From contig WAON01000151.1 in assembly GCA_015521265.1 (NCBI GenBank), positions 1 through 8,292 on the forward strand: a stretch of DNA of 8,292 nucleotides. The letters are read 5' to 3'. Origin of the DNA: Desulfurococcales archaeon (GTDB lineage Archaea; Thermoproteota; Thermoprotei_A; Sulfolobales; Desulfurococcaceae). The notes under the pieces were generated by a model, which did no database searches, was not told where the DNA came from, and saw nothing but the letters and a program-made list of their open reading frames with translations. Of the stretch, positions 5,744-8,292 are shown one piece after another; positions within the stretch are counted from its first letter, which is position 1, and each line of letters starts with the position of its first letter. Both the position numbers and the translations under genes were made by a program.

Positions 5744-7300
5744 ATGATCGATCCACAGAGCCTAGTCGATAAGGTTATAGGTTATATCTACTCCGAGGAT
5801 GGATTATACGAGCCAGACGCGATCACATTCACGGTTACTAGTGGTGAGAGGGTTGAGATAGGGGATATTGTATGTATAAAACACCCATCGAAGAATACAC
5901 TAGTATTCTACCAGGTAACCGAGGTACCGATGAGGAGGAAGGCGAGGGACTACGAGGAAGACCTAGCAAGGATCGGTAGGCCCCTCCTCGATGAGACAAG
6001 GAATTATCCGAGGGCCCGTGCAGTGCAGATCGGCTACGTGGAGGATCTTGAAGATCTTATGAAGGGGGAGACTAGTATAGATGACTTAGTAATGCTTATA
6101 GAACACATTAAACCATTATCCCGGGTCTACCGTCCAAAACCTGAGGTTATAGATAGGCTACTGCAGCCGAAGGGGGATAGCATAGTTGTTGGGAAAATAT
6201 ATCCGGGATGGAAGCACGAGTACCGGTTCAGCCTACCGAGACTATTGAGGCAGGGCTTATTAGTTGTTGGGGGTGTGGGTACTGGGAAGACTACAACGAT
6301 GATCACGATCCTCTACAGGGTTATTAAGGCATTCCTAGATAAAGACGCTAAACCACACGTTTTAATAATTGATAAGGATGGAGAATATGGAGCCGACAAG
6401 CCGATCAAGCTAGTTGGGGAGGAGAACTATGTACACATACACGTAGACAATATCAGCGGCCGGGAATTCTTCGACATACAAAGCTATGCACAACAAGTAC
6501 TCGAGAAGCTGGGATATTATGATCGAAGGAATAAGGTTGCAAAGACACTCCACACATTAATCATTAATAACCTAGCAGGCGAGAAAACACTAAGGCTAAC
6601 ACCCGAATACTTCAAGGAGAAAATACTACCACTTGTTAAGAAGAAAGCATCCAGCATCTACACGGAGGTTATGAAGGGGTTTAGGAGCTGGGAGGAATCC
6701 TTCAAATCAGAGCAGGCCCGTGGAAGATATAGTTTATCAGATGTACTAGGCCTACTCAGGGATAAGATCATTGTACACATAGACCTCTCAGCAACGAGAG
6801 ACTACAACCACGCTTACAGGATAATAGATAACTTGTTAAGAAAGATCTACGAGACAGCCCTCGAAGACCCGGGCTTCGGCTGCATAGTAGCTATAGATGA
6901 AGCCCACCTATACGCTCCCGAGAAGGGAGGGGTTACACTAGCAACAGATACCAACGTCAAGGATAGCTTGAAGTCGACACTACACATAATAGCAACAACC
7001 GGGCCAAGGAACGGTGTTACACCCTTCATAGCAACGCAGAGGCCGAGCCTAATATCGAAGACTATAACGACACAGATGGGCCAGAACATTATAGCTCACC
7101 GAGTTGAAGACGTGGATCTTGCTAGGATTATGGAGATAATGGGTCCAATAGCTAAACGTGTCCGAGTACTCCCAAGGGGTTGGGCGATCGCTAAGGGATT
7201 AGCAGCTAAGATCAGGGAGCCGATAATAATTAGGGTTGAAGCAGAAGCATTCCCAAAGAGCACTGGTAAGACAGCTTATGAGAGATTCCTCGGGAAATAA
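5744..7300 (+). CDS. herA: HerA-family DNA translocase ATPase
   Basis: HerA is a hexameric FtsK/HerA-superfamily ATPase that pumps DNA and activates NurA. From ATG 5744 the product has 518 residues, close to the usual 500 or so. An N-terminal HAS-barrel region spans about 22-100. Walker A is GGVGTGKT at 176-183 with K182. The post-Walker motif is IIDKDGEYG (about 208-216). A helical insertion follows at about 250-340. Walker B is IVAIDEAH with D385 and E386. Next come TTGPRNG with R422, the likely arginine finger, and ATQRPS with Q432 as the sensor. The canonical forms I recall are DPHGEY and REGRKFG, so this is a divergent member. It is the second gene after nurA, whose stop is one base upstream; the next gene is convergent. 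The pairing supports a NurA-HerA complex; other HerA-like ATPases (DUF87) are the alternative. Confidence 0.9.
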   Translation: MIDPQSLVDKVIGYIYSEDGLYEPDAITFTVTSGERVEIGDIVCIKHPSKNTLVFYQVTEVPMRRKARDYEEDLARIGRPLLDETRNYPRARAVQIGYVEDLEDLMKGETSIDDLVMLIEHIKPLSRVYRPKPEVIDRLLQPKGDSIVVGKIYPGWKHEYRFSLPRLLRQGLLVVGGVGTGKTTTMITILYRVIKAFLDKDAKPHVLIIDKDGEYGADKPIKLVGEENYVHIHVDNISGREFFDIQSYAQQVLEKLGYYDRRNKVAKTLHTLIINNLAGEKTLRLTPEYFKEKILPLVKKKASSIYTEVMKGFRSWEESFKSEQARGRYSLSDVLGLLRDKIIVHIDLSATRDYNHAYRIIDNLLRKIYETALEDPGFGCIVAIDEAHLYAPEKGGVTLATDTNVKDSLKSTLHIIATTGPRNGVTPFIATQRPSLISKTITTQMGQNIIAHRVEDVDLARIMEIMGPIAKRVRVLPRGWAIAKGLAAKIREPIIIRVEAEAFPKSTGKTAYERFLGK

Positions 7301-7327
7301 TCCTAGCATACCTTAATATTCTTGAAT

Positions 7328-7332
7328 AAAAA
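7328..7332 (-). terminator. T-run terminator of the SDH-protease gene
   Basis: On the minus strand five T follow GGG, 22 nt after the stop at 7355, with ATT after them. It lies in the 54-nt gap between the convergent genes. No comparable T-run serves herA on the plus strand. Confidence 0.4.
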
Positions 7333-7354
7333 CCCTAAATTACAAATAGAAGAG

Positions 7355-8278
7355 TTATTTGCCTGGGCGGAGTAATTCATCCTGAATATTCGTTAATACA
7401 ACCCCCCTATCACCGATCTTAATATTAATGGGCTCAGCAGGTGGTAATAGGAATTTATCCTCAAACTCTAACACTTGATCCCTCCAACTACTATGAAGCT
7501 TCAACAAGTACTCCTCGAGGACTGGATCAGCCCTCCTAACCCTTAACCCGAGCTCTGATGCGTCGTAGAGCGTTATCGGGGCTCCATGATGCTTATAAGA
7601 AGCCAGGCTGGAGGCTACCTTGGAGGCTTTACCGGGATCATCCCTAAACATCCTCTTCTCGAGGAGCTTACTCGTTAACTCAATATTATGCTCTAATACC
7701 CTCTTGTAATCACCGATCTCTATTAGTGGGAGCTTATCAATTATATCCTTCAGAATCTTATCTGGAAGCCCTAGCTGGGGAAGGATCTTGAATAGCTCGA
7801 TAATTGATAGTACTGGAACGTATCTATGGATCTTCTCAATATGGATCATTGGATCAATGGGGCCGAGCTCCGCGATACGGGTCATAACGATTTCATCACC
7901 ACTACAGCTAAGCAATGTTCCAGCACTCTTAGCCCATCTAGGCACTAGGAAGGATAAACGGCCCTCTACGTTCTCCTGGAGATATCGGCCGACGAGGTAT
8001 GCTTGATCACCACTACCACCACTAGTATAAAGTATGACGTCTAGATCACCCTTAACACTGGGGAGGAGGTCGTAGATGATCTCCGGCAGATCCGTATCGA
8101 TGCTGCGATAATTACCAATGAATAATAAGAATACCCTAGTCTTCCTCAACTCCTCGATCTTCCCTATAACATCCATAGCGGTATTAATGAATTCCTCCAA
8201 GTAATGGATCCTTGTAGGGAAGTCGTCGATACCCATAATTTTCAAGGTAAACCTCCCACAATTACAATATTTAGACAT
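7355..8278 (-). CDS. SDH-family (ClpP/crotonase-fold) serine protease
   Basis: Belongs to the serine dehydrogenase proteinase / DUF114 group, serine proteases of ClpP-like fold found in many archaea. The 307 residues show the family core: a strand ending in YTSGGSGDQAY (about 84-94, oxyanion region), then WAKSAGTLL with the likely nucleophile S118, then the near-signature SGDEIVMTRIAELGPIDPMI (about 126-145). A helical stretch at about 155-225 and HHGAPI at about 230-235, followed by a small C-terminal domain, complete it. Many archaeal relatives begin with a membrane helix; this one does not, so it should be cytoplasmic. Substrate unknown. It is convergent with herA and not part of that operon. 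The start is uncertain: ATG 8278 is outermost and lacks a Shine-Dalgarno, while TTG 8245 has GGGAGGT five bases before it and ATG 8236 lies slightly further in. The outermost ATG is kept as the outer bound. Confidence 0.85.
   Translation of the reverse strand: MSKYCNCGRFTLKIMGIDDFPTRIHYLEEFINTAMDVIGKIEELRKTRVFLLFIGNYRSIDTDLPEIIYDLLPSVKGDLDVILYTSGGSGDQAYLVGRYLQENVEGRLSFLVPRWAKSAGTLLSCSGDEIVMTRIAELGPIDPMIHIEKIHRYVPVLSIIELFKILPQLGLPDKILKDIIDKLPLIEIGDYKRVLEHNIELTSKLLEKRMFRDDPGKASKVASSLASYKHHGAPITLYDASELGLRVRRADPVLEEYLLKLHSSWRDQVLEFEDKFLLPPAEPINIKIGDRGVVLTNIQDELLRPGK
8251..8257 (-). promoter_or_regulatory. Possible Shine-Dalgarno for an internal start of the protease
   Basis: On the minus strand GGGAGGT is followed after 5 nt by an in-frame TTG at 8245 and after 14 nt by ATG 8236. 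If used, the protein would lose 11-14 residues, including the CNC near its N-terminus. It may equally be ordinary coding sequence for Gly-Arg-Phe. Confidence 0.4.
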
Positions 8279-8292
8279 TAATGGATTAATAC

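Noticed and set aside
6847..7089. 80-codon minus-strand frame inside herA
   Set aside because: Falls opposite the Walker B to sensor region of HerA, whose conserved motifs explain the sequence.
7301..7327. Possible plus-strand terminator for herA
   Set aside because: Only scattered T (TTAATATTCTTG), no run of five or more, so not called.
7788..8006. 72-codon plus-strand frame inside the protease gene
   Set aside because: Opposite the catalytic core of the SDH protease; a shadow of that coding sequence.

Overview
The window looks like a piece of a hyperthermophilic crenarchaeon (Thermoproteota), most likely Desulfurococcales. The signs are a nurA-herA pair, an SDH-type archaeal serine protease, heavy use of AGG/ATA/CTA codons, TATA-box-like sequences just upstream of transcription units, and purine-rich Shine-Dalgarno sites within the units. 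The genus cannot be fixed from the sequence alone. No RNA genes, CRISPR, insertion sequences or long repeats were found.

Layout. (1) Bases 2-652 (+) hold the C-terminal part of an HhH-GPD DNA glycosylase whose start lies before the window. Its frame stays open to the left edge and encodes the family's QQ helix region. (2) Bases 725-4562 (+) form a probable three-gene operon with gaps of about 21-22 nt: a large N-terminally anchored, sequon-rich exported protein, a six-helix membrane protein, and a small soluble protein. I recognise none of the three. A TATA-like box precedes the unit and a T-run follows it. (3) Bases 4690-7300 (+) form a nurA-herA operon. The herA start lies one base after the nurA stop, with its Shine-Dalgarno inside the end of nurA. 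(4) Bases 7355-8278 (-) hold a ClpP/crotonase-fold SDH-family serine protease, convergent with herA.

How they may work together. NurA (nuclease) and HerA (hexameric DNA translocase) form the end-resection machine of archaea, normally acting with Mre11-Rad50. Here mre11 and rad50 are absent from the window, and both proteins differ from the canonical motifs I remember. The pair may therefore be a divergent or second HerA-NurA module. The 725-4562 operon looks like an undescribed cell-surface system: an exported ectodomain, a membrane partner and a cytoplasmic partner. That is an inference from topology and order only. Glycosylase and protease are probably independent neighbours.
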